Source: an uncultured Clostridia bacterium (GTDB taxonomy: Bacteria > Bacillota > Clostridia > Oscillospirales > Ruminococcaceae). Taken from it: 64,000 nt of DNA. The position numbers and the translations under genes are program-made. The stretch lies in NCBI GenBank assembly GCA_947089135.1, contig CAMUJF010000004.1, positions 78,523 to 142,522 of the forward strand, in the 5' to 3' direction. This document shows, one piece after another, positions 6,462-14,394 of this stretch (positions are counted from its first letter, which is position 1; the number at the start of each line of letters is the position of its first letter). The notes under the pieces were generated by a model. It searched no databases, was not told the origin of the DNA, and worked only from the letters and a program-made list of their open reading frames with translations.

Positions 6462-7949
6462 ATGAAAAAGCAAGTTTTTAACCCGTTTCTTCCGTTAAAC
6501 GAATGTATCCCCGACGGAGAGCCCCACGTTTTCGGGGACAGAGTTTATCTTTACGGCTCTCACGACAAGGAGGGCGGCGAGACGTTCTGTATGCTGGACT
6601 ACACGGTGTACTCCGCGCCTGTTGACGACCTGTCGGACTGGAGGCTGGAGGGCGTTACCTACCGTGCGGAGCAAGACCCCGACTACAGCCGCAGTGACAG
6701 AAAGTTCATGTACGCTCCCGACGTTGTACGCGGCAATGACGGAAAATACTACCTCTACTATTGTATGTCAGGCAGGGACGGAAACGGAGGCTACTTCGGA
6801 CCCATAAGCGTCGCGGTGTGCGATACCCCTGCGGGTCAGTACGAATATCTTGGCTGTGTCCGCTACAAGGACGGTACTCCCATGAAAAAATACGTCTGCT
6901 TTGACCCTGGAGTTATCAACGACAACGGCGTTATCCGCGTTTATTACGGTACCCAGTACGATTTCGAGGAGCGTGAGGATTTCCCCAACGAGGAGCTTAT
7001 CAGTTCCGAAATGAATATGTTCGGCAAGAGCCGCGAGGAGATACTTGAGTACGCGGAAAAAGACAGCGTTATGGGCGCAGCGGCGCTTACTCTTGAGGAC
7101 GATATGCTCACCGTTAAGGACGAGCCGCGGCATATCATTCCCTACAAGGTAAAGGGTACTGATTTTGAGGAGCACCCGTTCTTTGAGGCAAGCTCCATAC
7201 GCAAGGCAGGGGAGAAGTACTACTTTATTTACTCCTCTCAGAAGAACCACGAGCTTTGCTATGCGGTAAGCGATTTTCCCGACAGGGACTTCCGTTTCGG
7301 CGGCACGATCGTGTCAAACGGCGACGTGGGCATAAACGGCAGAAAGGACGAGGACAGACTAAACATGACCGGCACTACCCACGGCAGCATTGAGAATATA
7401 AACGGTCAGTGGTACGTTTTCTACCACAGGCTGACCCATAAGTCCGACTACAGCAGACAGGCCTGCGCCGAAAGGATAACAATCGAATCTGACGGCAGTA
7501 TCAAACAGGTGGAAATTACCTCCTGCGGACTTAACGGCGGCGCGCTGAAAGCCGAGGGAACATACCCTGCGGTGATCGCCTGCAACATTACAAACGGACA
7601 TATGCCCCACGGCTCGAACAAAATCTACACCGACAGCTTTCCCAACTGTACTCACAAGGACGAGGACAGATTTATCGGCGAGATTTGTGATAATACCGTT
7701 ATCGGCTACAAATATTTTGACTTTAAGGGCGGGGTAAGCTTTTCGGTAACAGTTCGTTCCGAAAGCGGCGGAAAGTTTGAGATATCCGACGAACTGAACG
7801 GCGCACCCAAGGCAGTTCTTGAAATATCGCCTGCAAAGGACTGGACAAGGTTTTCGGTATCCCTTGATATGGGTACGGGCGCAAAGCCTTTGTTCCTGAA
7901 ATTTACCGGCAGGAACGCGGAGCTTAAAGAAATAGCGTTCGGAGAATAG
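6462..7949 (+). CDS. Glycoside hydrolase family 43 protein (xylosidase/arabinofuranosidase type)
   Basis: 495-residue GH43 enzyme with no signal peptide, so cytoplasmic and probably acting on imported oligosaccharides. The three catalytic acids of the five-bladed propeller are visible: base Asp18 in IPDGEPH, pKa-modulating Asp148 in CFDPGVIND, and acid Glu242 in FFEASSIRK. FMYAPDVVR and GKYYLYY are typical blade motifs. Residues ~375-495 form an extra beta-sandwich-like region (FKGGVSFSVTVRSESGGKFEI). ATG follows AAAGGAATG. Family members remove xylose or arabinose from xylan and arabinan fragments; the exact substrate cannot be read from sequence. A second GH43 gene and a GH27 gene follow on the same strand. 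Confidence 0.9.
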   Translation: MKKQVFNPFLPLNECIPDGEPHVFGDRVYLYGSHDKEGGETFCMLDYTVYSAPVDDLSDWRLEGVTYRAEQDPDYSRSDRKFMYAPDVVRGNDGKYYLYYCMSGRDGNGGYFGPISVAVCDTPAGQYEYLGCVRYKDGTPMKKYVCFDPGVINDNGVIRVYYGTQYDFEEREDFPNEELISSEMNMFGKSREEILEYAEKDSVMGAAALTLEDDMLTVKDEPRHIIPYKVKGTDFEEHPFFEASSIRKAGEKYYFIYSSQKNHELCYAVSDFPDRDFRFGGTIVSNGDVGINGRKDEDRLNMTGTTHGSIENINGQWYVFYHRLTHKSDYSRQACAERITIESDGSIKQVEITSCGLNGGALKAEGTYPAVIACNITNGHMPHGSNKIYTDSFPNCTHKDEDRFIGEICDNTVIGYKYFDFKGGVSFSVTVRSESGGKFEISDELNGAPKAVLEISPAKDWTRFSVSLDMGTGAKPLFLKFTGRNAELKEIAFGE

Positions 7950-8062
7950 TGTGAAAGAAAATGTACCGATATTGCCGGATATACGGAAAACAAAAGAGCC
8001 GGCGCGGCGCGCGAGCCTACTGCAAATGATAGGATTTGTTAGTATAAAAATATGATATATCA

Positions 8063-8090
8063 TTGAACAATAAAGGTAAAGTGATAAAAT
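8063..8090 (+). promoter_or_regulatory. Promoter for the second GH43 gene
   Basis: TTGAAC at 8063-8068, a 16-base spacer, and TAAAAT at 8085-8090 with TG one base before it (extended -10). It lies in the 190-base gap between the two GH43 genes, so the second gene can be expressed on its own. Confidence 0.65.
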
Positions 8091-8139
8091 AGATTACAGT
8101 AATATCCGAAAATCCAAATCGTCTGAAAGGAGAATTATT

Positions 8140-9645
8140 ATGCGGTACAAAAACCCTGTGCTCAAAGGCTTTTACCCCGACCCAAGCGTATGCTTCGCTT
8201 GTGATTCGAGCGGCGCAAACGGCAGGTACTATATGGTGTGCAGTTCGTTTCAGTACTTTCCCGGAGTGCCCGTTTTCGAGAGCGTCGATCTTGTTAACTG
8301 GAAGCAGATAGGTCATGCGCTTACGAGAAAGTCCCAGGTTGCTCTTGAAAAAATAAACAGTTCGGGAGGCGTTTTCGCTCCAACGATCAGGTACAATAAC
8401 GGCAGGTTCTATATGGTGACCACCAACGACACCACCCATAAAAATTTCTATGTCTGGACGGACGACATTTACGGCGAATGGTCCGAGCCCGTGGAGGTGG
8501 ACAGGGACGGCATAGACCCCTCCCTGCTGTTCGACGGGGACAAGGTGTACTTTCTCAGCAACGGTACCGACGATTACGGCGAGGGCGGCGTTGTTCAGTG
8601 CGAAATAAATATTGAAACGGGAGAAAAGCTGTCCCATGCAAAGTGTATCTGGAAGGGCAGCGGAGGACGTTTTCTTGAAAGTCCTCATATGTATAAGATC
8701 GGAAATTACTACTACCTTATGGCTGCCGAGGGCGGCACGGAGTACGGTCACATGATAACCTACGCCCGCTCCGATTCGCCATGGGGGACGTTTGAGAATT
8801 ACCCTGCGAATCCGGTGCTCACCAACAGAAACAAAGCTCCCTGCATTATTCAGGGGATAGGTCACGGCGATCTTGTTCAGGACTCGAACGGAGAGTGGCA
8901 CATAGTCTCGCTCGGTTTTCGCCAGTCCCATATGTGGATGCCTTATCACCATTTGGGCAGAGAGGTTTTTCTCACTCCTGTCAAGTTCGGCGGGGACGGC
9001 TGGTTTACCGCCGGTTCGGACGGTACCACCGACGATACCTATGAGATAGCGGGAGATTTTGAGCAGACCGAGAAAAATCAGTACACATTTGAAAATACCG
9101 ACTGGACGTTAGACTGGTGTTTCCTGCGCCACCCTCATGAGGAAAACTATACGCTCACCGACGGCAAGGCTGTGCTGCGGGGTACGGATATTACTCTGGA
9201 CGAGGTTGATTCTCCCACGTTTGTGGGTATCCGTCAGAGGGATTTCCGCTTTGATCTGGGGACGGATATTTCCCTGAGCGGCGAAAACGGCTGCGGCGGC
9301 GTGACGGTCTATATGACGGAGCTTGAGCATTACGACATTGCAGTCCGTAAAATCGGTTCGGGATATGAAGCTGTACTTAAACTGAATATCGGCGGAATAA
9401 AGCATGAGCAGACAGCCGTCCCGCTGACTTCCGGAAAGGCAAAAATAATTATCCGCGCCGATAATTTTCAGTACAATTTTTACGTTTCCCAAAGCGGCAA
9501 GGAGGAATATCTCGGCTGCGGCAGTACGAAATATCTGTCAAGCGAGGTCGCGGGAGGCTTTACAGGCGTCGTTATCGGACTTTACGCCGTTGGCGATATT
9601 TCTGCCGAGTTTACAAACTTTGAAATAAACTACACACAGGAATAA
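8140..9645 (+). CDS. GH43 beta-xylosidase
   Basis: 501-residue beta-xylosidase of GH43. The catalytic acids are Asp14 (FYPDPS), Asp126 (DGIDPSLLF) and Glu180 (RFLESPHMYK). The propeller domain covers about 1-300 and a C-terminal concanavalin-like sandwich covers about 320-500 (DWCFLRHPHEENYTL onward), the two-domain layout usual for intracellular xylosidases. There is no signal peptide. It would cut xylose from the non-reducing end of xylo-oligosaccharides and so feed xylose isomerase encoded nearby. ATG follows GAAAGGAG. A GH27 gene begins 32 bases after its stop, so the two are probably co-transcribed. Confidence 0.93.
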   Translation: MRYKNPVLKGFYPDPSVCFACDSSGANGRYYMVCSSFQYFPGVPVFESVDLVNWKQIGHALTRKSQVALEKINSSGGVFAPTIRYNNGRFYMVTTNDTTHKNFYVWTDDIYGEWSEPVEVDRDGIDPSLLFDGDKVYFLSNGTDDYGEGGVVQCEINIETGEKLSHAKCIWKGSGGRFLESPHMYKIGNYYYLMAAEGGTEYGHMITYARSDSPWGTFENYPANPVLTNRNKAPCIIQGIGHGDLVQDSNGEWHIVSLGFRQSHMWMPYHHLGREVFLTPVKFGGDGWFTAGSDGTTDDTYEIAGDFEQTEKNQYTFENTDWTLDWCFLRHPHEENYTLTDGKAVLRGTDITLDEVDSPTFVGIRQRDFRFDLGTDISLSGENGCGGVTVYMTELEHYDIAVRKIGSGYEAVLKLNIGGIKHEQTAVPLTSGKAKIIIRADNFQYNFYVSQSGKEEYLGCGSTKYLSSEVAGGFTGVVIGLYAVGDISAEFTNFEINYTQE

Positions 9646-9677
9646 TTATTGGAAATTATACTGAAAGGAATGATATT

Positions 9678-10943
9678 ATGAATCTATCAAAAGCCCCCAT
9701 GGGGTGGAACAGCTGGGACTGCTACGGCGCGGCTGTTGACGAGGAGACTGTGCGCAAAAACGCGGACTTCATGGCAAAGCATTTGAAGCAGTACGGCTGG
9801 GAGTACATTGTGGTGGATATTCAGTGGAGCGCGCCGAATGCCTCCAGTCACGAGTATGAACCCTTTGCAGACCTGTGCATGGACGAATTTTCACGGCTTA
9901 TCCCTGCGGAAAAACGCTTTCCCTCGGCTGTGGGAGGAAAGGGTTTTGCGCCGCTTGCGGAGTACGTTCACTCTCTCGGACTAAAGTTCGGCATACACAT
10001 TATGAGGGGTATACCAAGACAGGCGGTACACAAAAATACCTCCATAAAGGGTACCGATAAGACCGCCCGTCAGATCGCAAAAACAAGCAGCATATGCCAG
10101 TGGAATACCGATATGTACGGCGTTGACCCTGCAAAAGAGGGTGCAAAGGAGTACTATGACAGCCTGTTCGAGCTTTACGCTTCATGGGGTGTGGACTTTA
10201 TCAAGGTGGACGACATCTGCCGCGAAATGCCTCACGAGGAGACCGAGCTTGTAATGCTGAGCGAGTCCCTGAAAGGCTGCGGGCGGGAAATGATACTCAG
10301 CCTTTCGCCCGGACCCGCGCTTCTGGAAAAGGCGGAGCTTTACAAACAGACCTCCAATATGTGGCGTATTACCGACGATTTCTGGGACAAGTGGGAGCTT
10401 CTCTATAATATGTTCGAGCGTGCGGAGAAGTGGTGCACCCACACTGGCGCGGGACATTTTCCCGACGCGGATATGCTTCCTGTCGGACCTATTTTGCAGG
10501 ATTACGGCAAGGAAAACAGTACCAAATTTACCGAAAACGAACAGGTGACAATGCTGACACTCTGGAGCATTTTCCGTTCGCCTCTTATGATAGGCGGCGA
10601 AATGACAGGTTTTGACGATTTCACTATGAAGCTGCTCACCAACGAAGACGTGCTGAAAATGCACAGCAATGCGCGCCACTCTCATCAGGTGTGGAGGAAA
10701 ACCGTAAACGGAAACGAGTTTATCCTCTGGACAGCAGCCGACTGTGAGGGAGGACTCTATACCGCGGTCTTTAACGCGGGAGATACCGACGGAACTGTCG
10801 ATATCCCGCTGACCGATCTGGAGCTTTACGGCAAGGTCAAGGCGTGCGAATTATGGAGCGGCGAAAGCTTTGAAGCGGACGGGACGCTCTCCGTAAATAT
10901 CGAAAGCCACGGAGCAAAGGCGTTCAGAATTATTCCGTGCTAA
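9678..10943 (+). CDS. GH27 alpha-galactosidase-type enzyme
   Basis: 421-residue GH27 enzyme. The family opening MGWNSWDCYG (8-17) is present. The nucleophile is Asp178 in DFIKVDDI and the acid/base is probably Asp234 in WRITDDFWDKW. Most GH27 members have a Cys or Asn after the nucleophile region (KYDNC, KFDGC); this one has KVDDIC, so its specificity could be alpha-galactosidase or beta-L-arabinopyranosidase, both known in the family. There is no signal peptide. The C-terminal ~70 residues form the usual beta-sandwich. ATG follows GAAAGGAATG. Its placement after a beta-xylosidase suggests trimming of xylan or galactomannan side chains. A strong terminator follows. Confidence 0.9.
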   Translation: MNLSKAPMGWNSWDCYGAAVDEETVRKNADFMAKHLKQYGWEYIVVDIQWSAPNASSHEYEPFADLCMDEFSRLIPAEKRFPSAVGGKGFAPLAEYVHSLGLKFGIHIMRGIPRQAVHKNTSIKGTDKTARQIAKTSSICQWNTDMYGVDPAKEGAKEYYDSLFELYASWGVDFIKVDDICREMPHEETELVMLSESLKGCGREMILSLSPGPALLEKAELYKQTSNMWRITDDFWDKWELLYNMFERAEKWCTHTGAGHFPDADMLPVGPILQDYGKENSTKFTENEQVTMLTLWSIFRSPLMIGGEMTGFDDFTMKLLTNEDVLKMHSNARHSHQVWRKTVNGNEFILWTAADCEGGLYTAVFNAGDTDGTVDIPLTDLELYGKVKACELWSGESFEADGTLSVNIESHGAKAFRIIPC

Positions 10944-10988
10944 TGCGGTAACGCGGTTAATTCTCCGCAGGCAGCATAGAAAACGAGA

Positions 10989-11021
10989 ACGGATACCGTA
11001 CAGAAGCGGTATCCGTTTTTT
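10989..11021 (+). terminator. Intrinsic terminator of the GH43-GH27 operon
   Basis: Perfect 10-bp stem (ACGGATACCG with CGGTATCCGT), 8-base loop, then a run of six T. Confidence 0.93.
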
Positions 11022-11028
11022 ACGCGTA

Positions 11029-11062
11029 ATTGTCAACCAACGCAAAAATAATTGTTGACAAT
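11029..11062 (+). promoter_or_regulatory. BirA-type biotin operator upstream of bioY
   Basis: Perfect inverted repeat ATTGTCAAC, 16 bases, GTTGACAAT. Half-sites and spacing fit the Firmicute BirA box, which binds the biotin ligase/repressor when biotin is plentiful. The right half overlaps the -35 box, so binding would block transcription of the biotin transporter gene. Confidence 0.85.
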
Positions 11063-11083
11063 CCTAAAAATATATGGTATAAT
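11055..11083 (+). promoter_or_regulatory. bioY promoter (TTGACA-17-TATAAT)
   Basis: Fully consensus sigma-A promoter: TTGACA at 11055-11060, 17-base spacer, TATAAT at 11078-11083. It is a strong promoter that would need the overlapping operator to hold it down. Confidence 0.93.
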
Positions 11084-11169
11084 ATTTTCCGGAGGCAAGG
11101 GTCTTGACTTTTGCTGTCTATGCTGCTTCTGCTGCCTCTGAAAATTTTACTCCCGAAAGGAATAAAACT

Positions 11170-11724
11170 ATGAAAAACTTTACTGTGCGCGACATGACTT
11201 TATGCGCGCTATTCACGGCAATAATCGCCGTATGTTCACAGATAAGCGTGCCAATGACGGTGCCGTTCACAATGCAGACCTTTGCGGTCTTCTGCACTCT
11301 CGGTATTCTCGGCGGAAAGCGGGGGACAATTTCCATAGCTTTGTACGTTATACTCGGAACGCTTGGCATTCCGGTGTTTGCCGAATTTACCGGAGGATTT
11401 GGCATAGTCCTCGGCGCGACAGGGGGGTACATAATCGGCTTTGTTCCCATGGCGCTTATCTACTGGGCTGCCGAAAAGATTTTCGGAAAAAGTCTGCCTG
11501 TAGTTATAGCTTCAATGGCTGCGGGGCTGCTTGTGCTCTACGCTTTCGGTACGCTCTGGTTTATGTTGGTCTACACAAAAAACACCGAAGCGGTGGACTT
11601 TTTTACGGCATTGAAATGGTGCGTACTGCCGTTTATTGTTCCCGACGCGGTCAAAGCCGCTCTTGCGGTATTTATTTCAGGGAGGGTCTCAAAATATGCG
11701 GGAATCAAAAAACAGCCTGCCTGA
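11170..11724 (+). CDS. bioY: Biotin transporter substrate-binding subunit BioY
   Basis: 184-residue integral membrane protein of the BioY family, the S component that binds biotin and works with an ECF energising module. Typical features: VRDMTLCALFTAIIAVCSQISVPM at the N-terminus in segments, then GGKRGTISIALYVILG and GGFGIVLGATGGYIIGF, with about six hydrophobic helices. The ATG at 11170 (AAAGGA upstream) matches the family start. An in-frame TTG at 11104 with its own GGAGG would add 22 residues and is less likely. Regulation by biotin through the BirA-type operator is strongly suggested. The DUF1284 gene starts inside its last 29 bases. Confidence 0.93.
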   Translation: MKNFTVRDMTLCALFTAIIAVCSQISVPMTVPFTMQTFAVFCTLGILGGKRGTISIALYVILGTLGIPVFAEFTGGFGIVLGATGGYIIGFVPMALIYWAAEKIFGKSLPVVIASMAAGLLVLYAFGTLWFMLVYTKNTEAVDFFTALKWCVLPFIVPDAVKAALAVFISGRVSKYAGIKKQPA

Positions 11725-12097
11725 ACGGGCAGTTCAGCTCCGTGCACATCATCTGCTGTGCACGGAATTTTTTAAGGGGTACGGTTACAGCGATGACTTT
11801 TCGGTGAATATGTCCGAAGTGATTTCAATGCTGAATTCCGGCGACCCGGAGGTAACGCTCACTGCCGGCGCCGACGTTATCTGCCGCGGTTGTCCCCATA
11901 ATAAGGACGGTATATGCGATTCGCAGGAAAAGGTACGCCGATACGACCTTGCAGTACTGGAGCTGCTGGGTGTTTACGAGGGAAATACGGCGGTATGGTC
12001 GGAGCTGAAAAAGTCAGCACGGGAACGGATAATCGCGGCGGGAAAGCTGTCTCAAATTTGCGGAGACTGTCAATGGTTTCACATCTGCGGAAAATAA
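11696..12097 (+). CDS. DUF1284 domain protein, coupled to bioY
   Basis: 133 residues. The N-terminal part (AVQLRAHHLLCTEFFKGYGYSDDF) is the signature of DUF1284. Cysteines in two clusters (ICRGCPHNKDGICDSQEK and QICGDCQWFHICGK) suggest an iron-sulfur or zinc site. The function is not known. The ATG at 11696 lies within bioY and has GGAGG about 10 bases before it, so the two are probably translated together under the biotin-responsive promoter. A part in biotin use or in an iron-sulfur process that needs biotin is inference from position alone. Confidence 0.8.
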   Translation: MRESKNSLPERAVQLRAHHLLCTEFFKGYGYSDDFSVNMSEVISMLNSGDPEVTLTAGADVICRGCPHNKDGICDSQEKVRRYDLAVLELLGVYEGNTAVWSELKKSARERIIAAGKLSQICGDCQWFHICGK

Positions 12098-12149
12098 GAT
12101 ACAGAACAAACTGTTTCAAAGCTCCGCAGAAAATATTTTCGTCAGAATG

Positions 12150-13463
12150 TTAAACCTTTAAAACCACGTCCGTATAAAATTCTTTATCGCTGTTGTAAAA
12201 ACGGGACGAACCGCCGTATTTCTCGGCTGCGGCGGCGATCGAGGAAAGTCCCGTGCCCTGTCCGCCGTGCTTTGAGGAACGGTAACTTCCGTCCCTGTTT
12301 TTCAGCACTTTTCCGTCAAAGCTGTTTGTGGAAACAATATAAAGACTGTTACCATGCCGTATCTCCGAGACAAGACTAAAGTAACGCTGTCCCTCCGGCA
12401 GGGAGGTGCAAGCATAAATGGCGTTTTCCATAATATTCCCGAACAGAGCCGCCATGTCAAGCTCAGATACCGTAAGCGGTTCGGGAAGCTCTATCCGCCA
12501 ATCGGTTTTTATTCCCGACGATTCCGCAATGTTACGGTAATATCCGAACAGTGCGTTTAACGCAGAATTTGCGCAGTAACTTACGTAAGCGTGTTCGTTA
12601 AGACTCTGTTCGTACTCGTCAAGGTGCGTACGAACGCCGTCAAGGTCTCCGTTTTCCGCAAGGCGGGCAAGAATGTGTACGGAATGCTTGAAATCATGTC
12701 TCAGCCGCTCGGTCTGCTTCATGTATTCCTGAAGCTCGCGGAAGCGGCTCGCCTGCATTTCAAGCTGACGTGAACGGTTTTCCAGCTTTACTCGCTCCGC
12801 GATACTCATTACTATGCCGTAAAACAATACATAAATCGTTATAAGCACGGCTAAGGCGCCTATCTCGAACATAGGGAATAAAAATCTCAGTCTGCTGCCG
12901 CGTACAACATCATAAGACGCGGGAACTGCCAGTATATTGAAAACCAGAAACGTTACCGAGATAACAGTGGTCGAATACCAGAGCTTCGGCATATCAAGCT
13001 CGTCCACCGCCTTGGAGAATCTCTCCCGCGCGGGAAGAACAAACGCCGCAAGCATAAGGCAGGAGCTGCCCAGCAGAACTGCGCAGCCCTGCAAGGTCAT
13101 GATCTCTGTATCGGAATTGAAATACATATCGGCGATATTCCCGAACTGTACCGGGAACGTCTCTATAGCGCAGACTCCCACGTATATCGCAAGCGCGCGG
13201 GGGAAATCAAGCCTTACCGTTTGGCGGTAAAGAAAAAATGATATTGCCAGGATCGGCATACCCACAGTATTGGGAGAAACGTCCCAAACCGTAACTGCGC
13301 TTGCCGCCGCAAAGGAAAACAATACCGCCGCCGAACAGCACAGAGCAATAGTTTTTTTCGCGGAAAACCGCATTCGGTTTTTTACCGGAAGATAGCAGGA
13401 TAACGCTCCCGGAACGAGAATAAGAAATTGCAGCAGACAGCTGAACCATTCGCCGGAAAACAT
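12150..13463 (-). CDS. Sensor histidine kinase, AgrC/GHKL type
   Basis: 437 residues. The first ~215 residues hold six or seven hydrophobic segments, the layout of AgrC-like peptide or signal sensors. A coiled linker (LENRSRQLEMQASRFRELQEY) precedes the phosphoacceptor motif LRHDFKHSVHIL and a GHKL ATPase domain (MAALFGNIMENAIYACTSLP, KHGGQGTGLSSI). It would phosphorylate the LytTR regulator encoded immediately upstream; the two genes are 9 bases apart. No AgrD-like peptide gene or AgrB was seen, so the signal is unknown. It could instead respond to envelope stress, as some GHKL sensors do. Confidence 0.88.
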   Translation of the reverse strand: MFSGEWFSCLLQFLILVPGALSCYLPVKNRMRFSAKKTIALCCSAAVLFSFAAASAVTVWDVSPNTVGMPILAISFFLYRQTVRLDFPRALAIYVGVCAIETFPVQFGNIADMYFNSDTEIMTLQGCAVLLGSSCLMLAAFVLPARERFSKAVDELDMPKLWYSTTVISVTFLVFNILAVPASYDVVRGSRLRFLFPMFEIGALAVLITIYVLFYGIVMSIAERVKLENRSRQLEMQASRFRELQEYMKQTERLRHDFKHSVHILARLAENGDLDGVRTHLDEYEQSLNEHAYVSYCANSALNALFGYYRNIAESSGIKTDWRIELPEPLTVSELDMAALFGNIMENAIYACTSLPEGQRYFSLVSEIRHGNSLYIVSTNSFDGKVLKNRDGSYRSSKHGGQGTGLSSIAAAAEKYGGSSRFYNSDKEFYTDVVLKV

Positions 13464-13472
13464 AATTCCCTC

Positions 13473-14207
13473 CTATCCGCCGTGCTTTGCGCGGCTTCTT
13501 ATTTTTTCAAAATTGTAGTCTCTTACCGCCTGCTCCACAGCAAGACGGTCGCGGACGCGTATCGGGAAACGCGCGCCGTTTTCCAGCAGACAGCAGTTAT
13601 TGTCAAAGCCGGTTACCATTTCGGCGTTTACGGTTATACCTTTGTTTACGGAAATGAACCGTCCGTCACCTGCTGTTTGCTCCGCAAATTCTCCCGCGGT
13701 CATTCTGCACCGCAGCTCCGTTCCGTCCGCAAGACCGATACAAAGATAATGAGCGTCGCTTACCGCGCAGACGATATCGGAAAACAGCAAGCGCACGGTT
13801 TTTCTGCCGCTGTAAACGTCTATATATTTCGAGGAGGGAAGCAGCTTAAAAGCGTCGGTGAGAACGTTCTTTACACGGTTATCGTCAAACGGTTTCAGAA
13901 TATATTCAAAGGCGTGACAGGAAAACGCTTCGGGCATACGCTCCCCGCAGGAGGTCAGGAATATCACTATACAGCCGCTGTCGCGCTCGCGGAGCTTTCT
14001 GACAGCGGCAATGCCGTCTGTTCCGTCCATAAAAATATCCATAAAAACCATGCTGTAGGTGTTTTTGTCAAGCGAGGAGAGAAAGCTTTCTCCGTCGGTA
14101 AAGGCTGATATTTCAAACCCGATATTGTTTTCCGCGCCGAACTCACGGCATATGCGCGATATTTCGTCAAGATATATGCGTTCGTCGTCTACCAAAGCTA
14201 TTTTCAA
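13473..14207 (-). CDS. LytTR-family response regulator
   Basis: 244 residues. The receiver domain (1-115) begins MKIALVDDERIY and has the phosphoacceptor Asp57 in VFMDIFMDG. A LytTR DNA-binding domain (about 135-235) follows, recognised by YIDVYSGRKTVRLLFSDIVCAVSDAHY and FISVNKGITVNAEMV. The start is TTG at 14207, with AGGAGG exactly 7 bases upstream; the in-frame GTG six bases earlier abuts the ribosome site and is unlikely. It pairs with the GHKL kinase immediately downstream. Such regulators bind paired direct repeats. The large surface protein gene beginning at 14395 is divergent and is a possible target. Confidence 0.9.
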   Translation of the reverse strand: MKIALVDDERIYLDEISRICREFGAENNIGFEISAFTDGESFLSSLDKNTYSMVFMDIFMDGTDGIAAVRKLRERDSGCIVIFLTSCGERMPEAFSCHAFEYILKPFDDNRVKNVLTDAFKLLPSSKYIDVYSGRKTVRLLFSDIVCAVSDAHYLCIGLADGTELRCRMTAGEFAEQTAGDGRFISVNKGITVNAEMVTGFDNNCCLLENGARFPIRVRDRLAVEQAVRDYNFEKIRSRAKHGG

Positions 14208-14350
14208 TTCCACACCTCCTGTTTTCAGTATAGCACAAATTTTACCGTTCTTCAAGTCTGAAAGCCGCCGCCGTACTGACTTTCCTGCCTGAAAACTGAC
14301 GTTTATGCCAAAAACTTGATTTGAGAGCCGAATATAATGTATTATAAAAT

Positions 14351-14371
14351 GTAACGATTTTTAATTGTTAC
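14351..14371 (+). promoter_or_regulatory. Hairpin ahead of the leucine-rich-repeat gene
   Basis: Nine-base-pair stem (GTAACGATT with AATTGTTAC, one G-T pair) and a TTT loop. It lies about 13 bases upstream of the GGAGG of the next gene. It could be an operator or an mRNA leader structure. Confidence 0.35.
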
Positions 14372-14394
14372 TATGAAAAATTTTGGAGGTTTTT

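Noticed and set aside
11104..11169. Upstream TTG start that would extend BioY by 22 residues
   Set aside because: It has its own GGAGG, but the extension has no family similarity and the ATG at 11170 matches the usual BioY start. Kept as an alternative only.
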